From assembly GCA_031270665.1 (NCBI GenBank), contig JAISXD010000050.1, forward strand, positions 16,320 through 80,319: 64,000 nt of DNA. The letters run 5' to 3'. Under the pieces are notes generated by a model. It was not told the DNA's origin and did no database searches. It worked only from the letters and a program-made list of their open reading frames with translations. The position numbers and the translations under genes were made by a program. The stretch comes from Tannerellaceae bacterium (lineage in GTDB: Bacteria > Bacteroidota > Bacteroidia > Bacteroidales > Tannerellaceae). Shown one piece after another: positions 32,924-44,200 of the stretch (positions are counted from its first letter, which is position 1; the number at the start of each line of letters is the position of its first letter).

Positions 32924-35900
32924 TTATAAGGCTGTTATTTTCACAGATCCGATCAGGCCGGACTGCTGTCTTTCGGAAGTTGTCCGCCACGGATTATTCC
33001 TGCTGTCCACCTTTCGTTTTTCCTTTGGAAGGAACTGGTCGCCGATCAAACGGTTAGCCCATGTGTTCACTACTTCCACTTCGATCGAGTTTTGTTGTCC
33101 TTCTTTCACAAACTTCGTAATATCTACACGATACGGAGGTGTCCATGTGCCACCTGCATACTCGCCGTTAATCTTTACTTTGGCCATATTCTTCACCAGA
33201 TCAAACTCCACGTAAAACTGTTTATTACCACCGTTAACGACGGGAAAGTCAAAACTCTTGGTATAGAGAGCCGTACCGGAATAGTAACGGATACGTTCAT
33301 CGTCGCTTTGCGACCAGTCTTCCGGCTTGCCGAAAGCCACAGGTTCTGCCGGCCCGCGATACACTTCATCGGAATCGAATGTAACCGTCCATGAATCGGA
33401 TATATCGGTTAGTTCTCTGGGCTGTGGAAAATTTGCCGCTAAATCAAAACTTTCCGGTTTCCCTTTTTTGTGGAAAACGATGAACGCGCTTCCGTTTCCT
33501 TCCAGTCGCAGCGGAACGGCCGTCACGTCTTCACGCTGTTCATAAGCAGGCAATTTGCGTATTTCGCCGGTGACGGGATTCCACAATTCGGGCTGTTTGC
33601 CGCTTACACGGAACTCAGGCGTAATTATTGCCGTTTCATTTTTCAAATTAGCGATGAAGTAAATTTCCTTATTGCCGTCTGTACGGTGTCCGTAAACGAA
33701 ATTGTCAAAATCGCCGTCAGACGCCGTGCGCTGGTAGGTGCCTGTCGGTTTCTTGTTATCAAGGTCGGGTACATAGCAATCGGGTTTCACGCCTATCAGT
33801 GTTAATGCTTCCGCCAGTGTCATATGCTTAAGCACCAATCCTTTCCCGTATTTATGTTGTTTGGCGGAAGCATCGCCCCACATCTTGCCGGCTAACTCCT
33901 GCACTTGTTTATCCGCTTCGGGGTATCCCTGCAAACTCGGCGAACGCCTGGGAGCCTGGCCCAGCACAACGGCACCCCCGGCCACTAATTGTTCTATTTT
34001 TTGCAACAGTTCGGGGCGCATGGTTTCTACCGGAGGCAATACCAATATCTTGTAGGCCGTTCCGTGCGGCAACGTCAGCATTCCGTTCTTCATCTGCATA
34101 TCATTTAGGATGACGTCGTAATTGACGTAATCGAACTGGTAGCCCTGCGGCAATTCGGGAATGGTCATTCCGTCCTTCTCCAAGCTCTTGTTCAAGCCGA
34201 AAGGCCCGCTGTTCACCGGCACGTCTTCTCCTATGAAATAAGCGATATCCGCCTGGTTCAACCCTTGTTGGAGCATCAGCCCGCAACGTTTGAGGTAGGT
34301 AACGAACTGGTCGATCTGGGAGAACCAGGTATTCTTACGGTTAAATTCAATACCGAACCATGCATCGATACCCGGGGCGATCGTATCGTAAGGCTGTTGG
34401 ATATAAACATGAAGGTTACAACTGTTCATACCCGCGGCAAATGCCCTGTCGCCGAAAGGTTTCAGCGAATGTGGATGATGTTTAAAGCCCCAGCCTCCGG
34501 TAAAGGATTCTGCATAAACCTGCTTCTTGTTGTAAATATGGGCTGTGGATGAGGCAACCCGGACGTAACGGTCGTCTAAACTGCCTGTCCAGAACTCGCC
34601 TCCCACCTTGTCTGTATACTTGCCGAAGTACAGGAACTCGCCGGGGAACCCCCAGTCGCCATAGTCTTCCATCCATGAACTCAGGCCGTTCTTATGATAC
34701 GACTCATTCAGTCCTGGCACAAAAACTTCGGCCATCAGGTCGGCCGCCAGACGGCGGGCATCCCATAGATAACGATCCGTGAGGTCGGGCGAACCCACCA
34801 CGTGTCCCGCATGCACCGGCATAAACGGCATAGGGTCATAGCCATAACGGACTTTCATCTTTTCGGGGAAATCATCCGTAAAAAGCGTTCCGCCCTTTTC
34901 CCAACTGTCTGCTACCACAATCTTGAATGTCGGCCTGTCTTCTGCCGGAATCTTGCGCAAAACTTCTCCGATGAAGTGATCGAAATGATAGGGTATATGC
35001 TTAGCGCTCAGCTTATCCAATTCAAACCCTTGATCGTCTGCTTTAGACGGCGAGTTGAAGACTTCGTGCGGAACCATTCCCGTACGGAGCACAAGCCATT
35101 CGCCTTCGGGCGCATCCCATACCAGCGTCCCGTCTGCCGACATTTTATCTGTTATATCAATCACCTGATCGGTTGACGGCAATCCCTCGTCCGCGGTAAC
35201 ATCCACCTGCTGAGTCCATTTGTATTCCGTCCATGCAGGGTTACATCCGGCCATACGCGCCAAAAGCTTCTCTGCATAAGATTCGAGGGCGATCGTTGGG
35301 AAGAGTGAAATCTTACCTAATGCCGACGGCTCATTTATATTATACAGCGTAAGGCGGTATTCATCAGACGTTGTATTGGCAAAGATCGATACGATAGGAG
35401 AATACGGAGCGAAGCCGATGGCCGGCATCGGGCCGTCGCTTTTAACAAGGAAGGTATCTACCCTGACGAATGCCCCGTTTACTTTTGCTTCCAGGCTGGC
35501 AGTGGCATTAACGCGCCCGGCGGGATAGATAAAAATGCTGCGGGCGTTCCGGGGCTGAGGCAGCTTGTACGAAATTGTGTATTTCGTTCCCGCGGGAATC
35601 GCATGCTGCTGATAAATCGGAGATTTCGGATTTGTTCTGGCGAGCGAACCTGCCGGACGGTCGGCCGGCGCAATGTTTTGTCCCGGCGCTTCCAGCACAG
35701 CCTTACTGATGGCGCTCGTCACACCCGGAGCGGCAAGCAAATCTTCGCGATAATCCTTCGGAACAGGGAAAGCAACTACTTTCACATCCTGGAAATGAGG
35801 CGAAGGCTTACCTTCGTTATCAACAAAAACGTCTCTCCAGTCTTCCATATGTGAAGCTGCAGATGGAACGGGCAAAACAACTTTTACTTGTCCCGGCCCC

Positions 35901-36346
35901 GAAACGCGGGTTTCAGACGATGCGATATAACGCATGGCCTGGTCGGGCCTGATCCACGGGCCTCCCGTCATACTCCAACCGGGACAGTTAAACATACCGA
36001 TCTCTATGCCGAGTTCGCCGGCTGTCTTAAACATGGTGTGGATTACATCCCACCATTCATCGCTAAATATCTTAGCCGGCCCGTAAGCATATCCCTGGTC
36101 GCCGATATTACCGACAAAAGCGCTGTTGATGCCTGCTTTTTTCATCGCCTGCAAATCTTTTACCACACCCTCTTTGGAAATATGGTCGTCAATCCAATAC
36201 CAGTAACACCCTGTCTGGATCGTTTCGGGGGGCGTAATAAATTGGGCTTCCAGCGGCTCTTGCTCCCCGCTTTTCTTACAACTTGCCGCCAGCAGCATAA
36301 TCGCTGCCAGGCAAACTAACTTTAAACAAAAAAAAGAATATTTCAT
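32924..36346 (-). CDS. GH106-like alpha-L-rhamnosidase, lipoprotein
   Basis: The 1140-residue protein has a lipoprotein signal ([10 protein letters not shown], cysteine near 23). A TIM-barrel region follows ([88 protein letters not shown]), then a C-terminal galactose-binding-like sandwich ([39 protein letters not shown]). These match large GH106 enzymes, which remove alpha-L-rhamnose using a calcium ion and two glutamates. The family assignment is by overall pattern; exact linkage cannot be told. Confidence 0.85.
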   Translation of the reverse strand: MKYSFFCLKLVCLAAIMLLAASCKKSGEQEPLEAQFITPPETIQTGCYWYWIDDHISKEGVVKDLQAMKKAGINSAFVGNIGDQGYAYGPAKIFSDEWWDVIHTMFKTAGELGIEIGMFNCPGWSMTGGPWIRPDQAMRYIASSETRVSGPGQVKVVLPVPSAASHMEDWRDVFVDNEGKPSPHFQDVKVVAFPVPKDYREDLLAAPGVTSAISKAVLEAPGQNIAPADRPAGSLARTNPKSPIYQQHAIPAGTKYTISYKLPQPRNARSIFIYPAGRVNATASLEAKVNGAFVRVDTFLVKSDGPMPAIGFAPYSPIVSIFANTTSDEYRLTLYNINEPSALGKISLFPTIALESYAEKLLARMAGCNPAWTEYKWTQQVDVTADEGLPSTDQVIDITDKMSADGTLVWDAPEGEWLVLRTGMVPHEVFNSPSKADDQGFELDKLSAKHIPYHFDHFIGEVLRKIPAEDRPTFKIVVADSWEKGGTLFTDDFPEKMKVRYGYDPMPFMPVHAGHVVGSPDLTDRYLWDARRLAADLMAEVFVPGLNESYHKNGLSSWMEDYGDWGFPGEFLYFGKYTDKVGGEFWTGSLDDRYVRVASSTAHIYNKKQVYAESFTGGWGFKHHPHSLKPFGDRAFAAGMNSCNLHVYIQQPYDTIAPGIDAWFGIEFNRKNTWFSQIDQFVTYLKRCGLMLQQGLNQADIAYFIGEDVPVNSGPFGLNKSLEKDGMTIPELPQGYQFDYVNYDVILNDMQMKNGMLTLPHGTAYKILVLPPVETMRPELLQKIEQLVAGGAVVLGQAPRRSPSLQGYPEADKQVQELAGKMWGDASAKQHKYGKGLVLKHMTLAEALTLIGVKPDCYVPDLDNKKPTGTYQRTASDGDFDNFVYGHRTDGNKEIYFIANLKNETAIITPEFRVSGKQPELWNPVTGEIRKLPAYEQREDVTAVPLRLEGNGSAFIVFHKKGKPESFDLAANFPQPRELTDISDSWTVTFDSDEVYRGPAEPVAFGKPEDWSQSDDERIRYYSGTALYTKSFDFPVVNGGNKQFYVEFDLVKNMAKVKINGEYAGGTWTPPYRVDITKFVKEGQQNSIEVEVVNTWANRLIGDQFLPKEKRKVDSRNNPWRTTSERQQSGLIGSVKITAL

Positions 36347-36370
36347 AATGTATATAATTTGATTTTATTT

Positions 36371-39010
36371 TTATTCCCCTTTTAAAAGGATCGTCGTTTT
36401 TAAACGTATGTCTGCCGAAGAACTGCCTATCATAAGCTCAAACTCTCCAGGTTCGGTTACCCGTTTCATTTCCCTGTTTATAAGGGAAAAATGTTCGGGT
36501 TGCAACATGATTTCTACGCTCTTCTGTTCGCCCGGTTCCAGGTATAGACGGAAGAAACCTTTCAGTTCCATAACGGGGGTTGTCACACTGCTAACCTTGT
36601 CGCGCACATACAGTTGTACAATTTCCGTTCCTCCTCTGTCGCCGCTGTTGCGTACGTTTAGCGATACGGTTACAGGCGTATGTATGTCTGCATTACCCGG
36701 AGTGACGGAGAGGTCTGAATAGTCAAACTGTGTATAGCTTAAACCGTGTCCAAATGCATACAGGGGATTCGGGCTTCCATCGATAGAAGCTCGTGATGCC
36801 GATGGTTTACGTGAATAATAAACCGGCAGTTGCCCCATCGATTTGGGAAAACTCATAGTCAGTTTCCCGGAAGGATTATAATCTCCAAACAAAACATCCA
36901 GGATGGCGTCTCCTCCTGCTTCACCCGGGAACCATGCTTCTACAATAGCTTGTGAAGCTTCGTCAACTTCGTTCAGTATCAAAGGCCGTCCATTCAGCAG
37001 GATTGTCGTAACCGGCTTACCGGAAGCGGCCGCGGCTTTTATCATATCAATATCTAACGCATGCAGATGCAAATCCTGGCGGTCTTTGGCTTCGCCTACT
37101 TCATCGGCGCTTTCTCCTGCAACCACCCATACCAGGTCTGCTTTTGCCGCCGCTTCGGTAATACGGCGGTTCACTTCTTCGTTTGAACGGCCGCCTGTAT
37201 ACCTCCATTTGATACGTTGTCCCGCAAAATCATTCACTTTACCGTATTCGGAGATAACAGGGATTTCGCGCCCTTTTTCAAGATACACCTCCGCTGTGGC
37301 CGTTACTTCCGTACATTCGTCGCTCCAATTGTCTATTACTAGTTTACCGTCTATATAAAGTCGTCCGTAGTTGTTGGCTATCAGGCTGATTTCATAAAAG
37401 CCGCTCGTGGTAACATGAATCGTACCGCTGAACCTGGCGGAAAACGGTTCGATATTAACTCCCGGCGCAGGGCTAAGGTTATGCCAGTAATGCGACAAGC
37501 CCTGTTCTACGGTGGCGTATATCGCTTTACCCGAACAATCCGGGCTGTTGAAATATTCCACATCCAGCCCTTCGCCGTTGCCTTTCGCCCGTTTAAAAGC
37601 AGAAGACGGGATATCTGTAAAGTTGGAAGATATGTCGCCGTTCACCCAGTCGATTATCACGTTTTTCCCAAACCGTTTATGCAAGGCCTCGATGATTGTC
37701 GTCCCGCGCGCTCCCCGTGGCGAATAACCGCCCAGTAAAGAAACGCCGGCAAGGCGGCCTACTACTGCTATACGTTTGGCGTCTTTTCGGGCCGGCAGGG
37801 TTTGATGGTCGTTCTTGAGCAATACAATGGAAGAACGCGCGGCTTCATAAGCCAGTTTCTGATGTTCCGCCGTATGTAAAGTTTTGGCTACAAGTGTAGT
37901 ATCGGTATACGGATTGTCAAACAATCCCAGTTCAAATTTCATACGTAAAATTTCACCTGTCACGCTGTCGAGCACAGACAGGGGTATCTTCCCGTTTTTT
38001 ACGCCGTTGATAATTCCCGATGCGTATTTTTCATGCGTAAAATCGTAAAATTGCATATTTACGCCTGCGTTAACGGAAGAGGCAATCGCGTCTTCTTCCG
38101 TTGCCGCCGTATTATGTTTGTTATATTGTAGCGCTATGGCGCCCAGGTCTGAGATTACAAAACCCTGAAATCCCCATTCCTTGCGTAATACGTCGCCAAG
38201 CAACCATTTGTTTCCAGCTACAGGGATGCCGTCTATCTCATGGTATGCCGCCATAACCCCGTGGGCGTTGGCTTCTCTGACGGCTTTTTCGAAAACGTAT
38301 AAATGTGTTGAGCGCATTTCCCGCTCCCCGATATAAACGGGGCTAAGGTTACTTCCGTTTTCAGGAATGCCGTGTACACCGAAATGTTTAGGTTCGGCAA
38401 TTACTGTGCCGGGGTCTTTAAGGGAATGTCCTTGCATGCCTTTGATCATATTTACTCCCATGCGGGACGAAAGGTATGTATCTTCTCCAAACGTTTCTTC
38501 CACCCTTCCCCAACGCGGTTCGCGCGCCAGATCAAGATTAGGGCCGAGAATAAGATGTATGCCGTGTGCACGCGCTTCCGCGGCAATCACCTGCCCTATT
38601 TTACGGATAAGCAGGGTATCCCATGTACATGAATTGCCCAGCGGAATGGGGAATGTAGTTGCGCCTGCACCCTGGTAACCATGTAGCCCTTCCTCAATCA
38701 TAATGGGCGGAATGCCAAGGCGCGATCGCTCTTTTACATAGCGCTGAATGTCGTTGCACACAGCGGACGAGACAGGATATAGGTCATGGATAGCTCCGAA
38801 GGTATTGGTTTTCATCCGCCTCTCCATTTTATCCATCGCTAATTCGCCGGCCGATTCAAGGATCGACCCGGCATCGAGCATATCAAGTTGTGCGGCTTTT
38901 TCTTCGAGCGTCATCCGTTTCAGCAAATCGCTGACCCGTTGCTCTACCTGTGCGGACCCTGTGAACAGGCAACCGCTGCAAATCAGTATTGTAAAAATAG
39001 TTCTTTTCAT
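36371..39010 (-). CDS. GH3 family glycosidase with PA14 insertion
   Basis: The 879-residue secreted enzyme begins MKRTIFTILICSGCLFTGSAQ. The GH3 N-terminal barrel follows (TFPIPLGNSCTWDTLL, GPNLDLAREPRWGRVEETFGEDT, KHFGVHGIPENG), with the nucleophile aspartate in GFVISDLGAI. A PA14 carbohydrate-binding domain is inserted in the second domain (FSARFSGTIHVTTSGFYEISL, GRLYIDGKLVIDNW), and a fibronectin-like domain ends it (VTVSLNVRNSGDRGGTEIVQLYV). Function: exo-beta-glycosidase, probably beta-glucosidase, galactosidase or xylosidase. The start was set at 39010 for the signal peptide; upstream in-frame ATGs at 39019 and 39028 exist. Confidence 0.9.
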   Translation of the reverse strand: MKRTIFTILICSGCLFTGSAQVEQRVSDLLKRMTLEEKAAQLDMLDAGSILESAGELAMDKMERRMKTNTFGAIHDLYPVSSAVCNDIQRYVKERSRLGIPPIMIEEGLHGYQGAGATTFPIPLGNSCTWDTLLIRKIGQVIAAEARAHGIHLILGPNLDLAREPRWGRVEETFGEDTYLSSRMGVNMIKGMQGHSLKDPGTVIAEPKHFGVHGIPENGSNLSPVYIGEREMRSTHLYVFEKAVREANAHGVMAAYHEIDGIPVAGNKWLLGDVLRKEWGFQGFVISDLGAIALQYNKHNTAATEEDAIASSVNAGVNMQFYDFTHEKYASGIINGVKNGKIPLSVLDSVTGEILRMKFELGLFDNPYTDTTLVAKTLHTAEHQKLAYEAARSSIVLLKNDHQTLPARKDAKRIAVVGRLAGVSLLGGYSPRGARGTTIIEALHKRFGKNVIIDWVNGDISSNFTDIPSSAFKRAKGNGEGLDVEYFNSPDCSGKAIYATVEQGLSHYWHNLSPAPGVNIEPFSARFSGTIHVTTSGFYEISLIANNYGRLYIDGKLVIDNWSDECTEVTATAEVYLEKGREIPVISEYGKVNDFAGQRIKWRYTGGRSNEEVNRRITEAAAKADLVWVVAGESADEVGEAKDRQDLHLHALDIDMIKAAAASGKPVTTILLNGRPLILNEVDEASQAIVEAWFPGEAGGDAILDVLFGDYNPSGKLTMSFPKSMGQLPVYYSRKPSASRASIDGSPNPLYAFGHGLSYTQFDYSDLSVTPGNADIHTPVTVSLNVRNSGDRGGTEIVQLYVRDKVSSVTTPVMELKGFFRLYLEPGEQKSVEIMLQPEHFSLINREMKRVTEPGEFELMIGSSSADIRLKTTILLKGE

Positions 39011-39133
39011 TCTATCCATGTTTCCCATTTCTTTTTTAACAGATGATAAAAATAAATACTGTCTTAAAACTTTGTTTTTTTCAATTTTTTCAGTCACATT
39101 TATTGCAACTATATTATATTCAGGATAATAAGC

Positions 39134-39207
39134 GTGACTGAGCGTGTGACGGAATGGTGACGGAAGATGAACTACTACGTATCACCTTCCGTCACACGCT
39201 CAGTCAC
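39134..39207. repeat. Long GTGAC palindrome upstream of GH3
   Basis: Arms 39134-39154 and 39187-39207 are a perfect 21-bp inverted repeat. GGTGA (39156-39160) and TCACC (39182-39186) extend it past one bulged T around a 21-base loop, and ATTCAG (39118) with CTGAAT (39218) extends it loosely outward. GTGAC occurs at 39134, 39146 and 39157 (12- and 11-base steps) and as GTCAC on the other arm. It lies about 124 bases before GH3. It could be a regulator site, an attenuating hairpin or a small mobile element. Confidence 0.75.
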
Positions 39208-39323
39208 ACCTATCATACTGAATACAAATGTTTTATGAAGGATTTGACTGAAAAACGGAAAAAATAAAGTTTTTGTAGAGAGTTGTTCCCTACTTTTCAA
39301 TCTACTCCCTCAAAAAAAAGATT

Positions 39324-39455
39324 GCGATGTCTTCACCAAACCATTGTGATGTCTTCAGTAAACCATTATAATGTTTTTACAAAAGCATCATAATGGTTTG
39401 GTAAAGACATTATAATGGTTTACTTAACACATTATAATGTCTTTTTTTCTTTGCC
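39324..39455. repeat. 22-bp-period degenerate tandem array between susD and GH3
   Basis: Five 22-base units start at 39324, 39346, 39368, 39390 and 39412, with a degenerate sixth from 39434. The later units have the form ATAATGG.TT....AA.A.CATT. Units are nearly palindromic, and units 1-2 are close to the reverse complement of units 4-5 around unit 3. The array ends 14 bases before the susD stop. The 22-base step equals two DNA turns. No spacers are present, so it is not CRISPR. Confidence 0.7.
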
Positions 39456-39468
39456 CGAAAGTCAATTA

Positions 39469-41253
39469 TTACCACGTGGGGCCGTCATGCCAGTCGTTTT
39501 TTGCCCAGAACAACACTTCCGAATAGTTATCGTGCGGAGCGGCTTCCGCCTGGTAGTTCTCATTATAATTGCGCTCGCTATCCACATACCGCAAACGGTT
39601 CAAGGGATGCGGAGCAAGAGCTGTGGAGCTATTGTCTTGGTTATAAAACATCCAGGGATAGCCTGTACGACGCAGGTCTGACCACTGTTCGCCACAGTTG
39701 AGATACCCGTAAGCCAGCCATTTCTGCTCTAATATCGCTTCGAGTTTACCTCCTCTTTCGTACGTTGAACCGTCAATCCTGGTTTCCCAGCGCGCATCGC
39801 CGAAAGCGCTAATCCACGTATCATTATACACACTCTCATCAGGATTGATATTGGTACGCTGCTGAATGCCGTCCCGGGGATTGGAGTCGCTATTGTCCGC
39901 TTCCGTGCGTGAACGCGTGTTGTGATACTTGAACAGGAGTTTGACAGACTGCCTGATACCTTCCTTAAAAGCGGCCTTGGCATCGCCGTTCACCCAGCCG
40001 CGCTGTATGGCTTCAGCCTTGATGAAGTGCATTTCCGCTGCTGAAATAGCCAGATGATCCCAGTTCTGGTTACCGTAGAAAAAGCCGAAACGGCGAACTA
40101 ATGACAAGTACCCTCCCCGGTCGTTTACCTCTGTGTAATGTTCTTGGAACGAATCATAGGACTCGCCATAGTAAGTGCCCCGGTAAACCGAAGCTATGGC
40201 CATGCCGGCAGACAAAGGATCTCCTATCGCTTCTTCTTCGGCTTTTTCAACAGGCGTCTCGCCGTTCTTCGTTGCCAGGCAGTACATCAGAGGCAGACGC
40301 GGATCGTCCTGACCCGGCACCCATACGCCACCGTTGCCGGCCTGCTGCATACGTTTGATGATTTCGCCGGCAGCGAATCGCTCTCTTGGCCAGTCGAAGC
40401 CTGAACCGCCTTCAATATTCAACGGGCCGGATGTCTGGCGGCTGATGTCGATATTCTGGTCGTTGCTTTCAACGATAGGATATGCCGAAGGATTACCCAG
40501 AATTTCTTTAATTATCCGCTGGCCTTCAGACGCCAACGGCCCGTTTGTGGAAATACGTAAAGCTGCGCGTAAACGGAGAGAATTGGCATACCTTTGCCAG
40601 GCAACTAAATCGCCGCCGTTGATAAAATCCTGTCCGGCAAATGAGGCAGGTTTAGGTATTGTGGCAAATTTGGCCGCAATCTCTCCTAACCGGTTCAGAA
40701 TGTTTGTCCACAAGGCCTGGTCGTCGTCAAAGTGAGGGCTTGCATAAGAAATATCGCCCTGAAGGGCTACCTGTCCGATTCCTTCAAACGGGATAGGGCC
40801 ATACTCGCTCAACAGGAAGATCATCACTCCGTAAAGATGGGTTTCGGCGGCTATCAGGTACCCTTCGTTTGCCGCTTGTTCATTTTCGGGAAGTTCTTCA
40901 TATATCTGTTGCATTTTGCGGAAGTTGGTAACCATTTTCGGATATTCGTTATATGGCTGGCCGTAGTCTATATAATTAAGATTCCCTAAATAATAGGAAC
41001 TGCTTCTCAGTGAAACGCCAAGGGTATTTGTCTGTAACCCCAAACACAGAGGGTCGTAACCGAAATACCTTCCATACGTAGAGCAAACCCAGTCATTGGC
41101 ATAAAGCAAGGTGCCGGGCATCAGTTTATCAAGCGTAGCCGACGCAGCTTTGCCCGGGTCGGCATACTTTTCGTCGTAAGACGCTTCTTCACAACTGCTG
41201 AATGTGAATAATACACACGCTGCCAGCAACAATATTGAAATTATTTTTTTCAT
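39469..41253 (-). CDS. susD: SusD/RagB-family glycan-binding lipoprotein
   Basis: The 594-residue lipoprotein has its lipobox at CVLFTFSSC and the SusD pattern: YDEKYADPGKAASATLDKLM, a TPR-like core (YPKMVTNFRKMQQIYEELPENEQAANEGYLIAAETHLYGVMIFLLSEYGPIPFEG), NSLRLRAALRIST and the C-terminal YNDTWISAFGDARWETRIDG. It forms the surface lid over the SusC barrel and captures the target glycan. The substrate cannot be deduced from this protein. It follows susC by 36 bases. Confidence 0.92.
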   Translation of the reverse strand: MKKIISILLLAACVLFTFSSCEEASYDEKYADPGKAASATLDKLMPGTLLYANDWVCSTYGRYFGYDPLCLGLQTNTLGVSLRSSSYYLGNLNYIDYGQPYNEYPKMVTNFRKMQQIYEELPENEQAANEGYLIAAETHLYGVMIFLLSEYGPIPFEGIGQVALQGDISYASPHFDDDQALWTNILNRLGEIAAKFATIPKPASFAGQDFINGGDLVAWQRYANSLRLRAALRISTNGPLASEGQRIIKEILGNPSAYPIVESNDQNIDISRQTSGPLNIEGGSGFDWPRERFAAGEIIKRMQQAGNGGVWVPGQDDPRLPLMYCLATKNGETPVEKAEEEAIGDPLSAGMAIASVYRGTYYGESYDSFQEHYTEVNDRGGYLSLVRRFGFFYGNQNWDHLAISAAEMHFIKAEAIQRGWVNGDAKAAFKEGIRQSVKLLFKYHNTRSRTEADNSDSNPRDGIQQRTNINPDESVYNDTWISAFGDARWETRIDGSTYERGGKLEAILEQKWLAYGYLNCGEQWSDLRRTGYPWMFYNQDNSSTALAPHPLNRLRYVDSERNYNENYQAEAAPHDNYSEVLFWAKNDWHDGPTW

Positions 41254-41289
41254 GTTTTTTTCAATTTAAAATAGCTGAATTAATATTAG

Positions 41290-44200
41290 TTAGAATGACG
41301 CGCGCAAAGAAACGCCGACCGTACGGGTAGGAGCTGCCGATCCTCCGATGGTCAACTGATCCTTCCAGTTAGTACCGTTGCTGGTTTCCGGGTCATAATT
41401 AGGTATTGTCTTGTAAAAGTAGCACAGGTTTCTTCCGAAAACCGACAACGTGAGATTCTTCAATGCTGCATTTTTGATCAAGTCTTTTTTGAACGTGTAC
41501 GACAAAGAAAGTTCGCGCAACTTCCACCAGGTGTTTTCGGAAGTGGAAAGCATTCTGTTAGGGTTTCCACCACCACCCCAGTCGTATGTCTCTTGGATAT
41601 ACTTTTCATACGGAATTGTCTTCTTGTTTTCTGTCCATCCGCCTTTTCCGTCGGAAACCACACCGTCCAGGATAATACCGGTTTGCTTTTTCAATCCATT
41701 GTCATACGTATGTTCATAAAATCCTTCGCCTTCACGATTTTCCGTCTCGGGGTTCACGCCGGCAGTCATCGTGTAGTGATATACTTCGTTGAAAATATAG
41801 CCGCCGATGCGGAAGTCGGTCATAACGTCGAATGTGAAGTTTTTGTACGACAGGCTTGTTCCGATACCTCCGGTTGCATCAGGCATAGCGCTTCCTATGA
41901 CTTCCAGTGTCTGGGTCATCATATAATTACCATCATCATTAACTATTTTGCGTCCTTTGTACGGGCCGTCTTCTACAACCTGGTTAATATAGGTTACATA
42001 GTCGCCCATGGGACGCCCTACCGTTGAATAGTTTTTTCCGATACCGCCGGCGAAATATCCCGTTTCGATGAAATTAATGCCCTCTACCAGCTTGAGGATT
42101 TTATTGCGGTTAAACCCGATGTTACCGCGTACTTCCCATGTAAGGTTTCTGTTATCAATAATGGAGCCGTACAAAGAAAGTTCAACGCCTTTATTTTCCA
42201 TCGTACCCGAATTTACCCACATCGAATTGCTGCCGCTACTGGTGGCAAGGCTTGCTTTGAGTAACATATCGGTGATTCTGCGGTTGTAATACGAAACTTC
42301 GAATCCGAGGCGGTTGTTGAGGAACTTACTTTCCAAACCGATTTCAAACTCTTTGGTTGTTTCGGGTTTCAATTTTTCATTACCCAAATCGGCAGGTACC
42401 TGGTTGTAACTCCAACCGGGAGCGGAACCTACCGTATAAGCCATATTTGCGGCGTATGCTTCGGGTGCGTTACCTACAATACCGTAGGCGAGGCGCAGTT
42501 TGCCGAAGTCATACCACGAAGGCATGCTGAATGCATCCGTAAACAGGAAGCTGGCGCTTGCCGACGGATAGAAATAATTGCGGGTATCTTTAGGCAAGGT
42601 AGATGATTTTTCCTGGCGGCCGGTAATATCGAGATAAAGGTAATCGCCGTAGGAAACGCCGAGGGTACCTACCCAAGCGGTCTTCAGTAACTCCATTTTT
42701 TTCTCGGTCTGATCATTGATGTCCAACGGACTATATGAATTATTTATCATATACAAACCTTCGATGGAGAGACCCCTGTTCGTACCGAGATACAGTGAAT
42801 TCATTGTTTCGGCTCTGCCTTGCCAGCCTGCGCTTGCTGTCACCCCAAACTTGTCGTTCAGTTTTTTGTCGAGCATCAACATAATGTCGCCGTAGTTCAC
42901 CTGGTAGTACTTGGTCATGGTGTTATATCCGCCCGAACCTTCACTCGTACTTGCGGCGGCAGGAAATTCAGGATAATTCACGCCTATAATCTTGGATGTG
43001 GTATAGTCTGTCGCTATACGGCCTTTTGCCGTCAGCCACGGCGTAATTTTCCAAGTGGGCGACGCGCTTGCCAGCAAACGTTGCTCCACTTCGTCGCTTG
43101 TTTTGTCGTAGATATCCCACAAGGTTTGCCGGACGCCATGCACAAACTCGTTGGAGTTGTATTTGAACTTTTCGTCAGGCGTAGGACCGGCGCCGCGGTC
43201 GTCGTTTTTATAGCCCAAGCTTGTCTTGTACATCTTCTTCATCAACGGTATATCGAGGAACGAAGCGAACATATTAGACCAGGATTGATAAGTGCCGATT
43301 GAGGCTTGCGCGCGGTTTACGAAATGCTGCGTAATATAATTGCCGGTATAATCCACAGACAGCTTATCATTGAACTTCAGATTACCCACAACGTTGAAGT
43401 TGTGTTTCTGGTAATCGCTCGTCAGGGCATTCGGCACTTCTTTCAAAAAAGTGTATGAGAAGCGGGTCGTGGAATTTTCGCTACCCTGATTGATGGCAAT
43501 ATTGTATGTCTGGTTTGTACCGGTACGAAACAGTTCTTTCCACGGTTGCGTTGTGATGGCGGAATACGGACGTGTGGTTCCGTCGATATACAATACATCG
43601 CGGCCATCGTAAGGAGCGCCCCACTGGAAATTCGTATAGTTGGGGAAAAGTTTGCCTGTTGCGGCATCCACTTTCATCCCATTGTTGGCGATTTGCTCTG
43701 CCGTCCATGTTTCGTAACCTCCGCCGGGCCCGTATTTCGTCTGGATATCAGGCACTTCCGCTACCATGTTGGCCTGGAGAGACGCATTGACGTCAACCGT
43801 TACTCCGGAACCGCTGGCCTTCTTGCTGGTGATAACGATAGCGCCGTTGGCAGCTTCCGATCCGTAAAGAGCGGTAGCGGCAGCGCCTTTCAAAATGGTC
43901 AACTGGTCGATGTCTTCGGGATTGATATCTACCAAACCGTTTGAACGGATACGGTCGCCCGAGCCAAGCGAGGCAAAGTCTCGGGTGTTATTGTCGCCAA
44001 TCTTACTTGCATTACCGTTACGTATAGGCACGCCGTTAAGGATTACAAGTGGCTGCGTGTTTCCATTGATTGATGACAATCCGCGTAAATTAATAGATAC
44101 GCCGCCGGCAGCTCCCCCCTGTGTGCTTTGAATGTTAACGCCGGAAGCTTTACCGTACAAGGCCGTGGCTAAATTCGCCGTACCGCTTTTTAGAAGATCG

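Noticed and set aside
39324..39455. Possible CRISPR array
   Set aside because: Units abut with no spacers, are too degenerate, and no cas gene is present.
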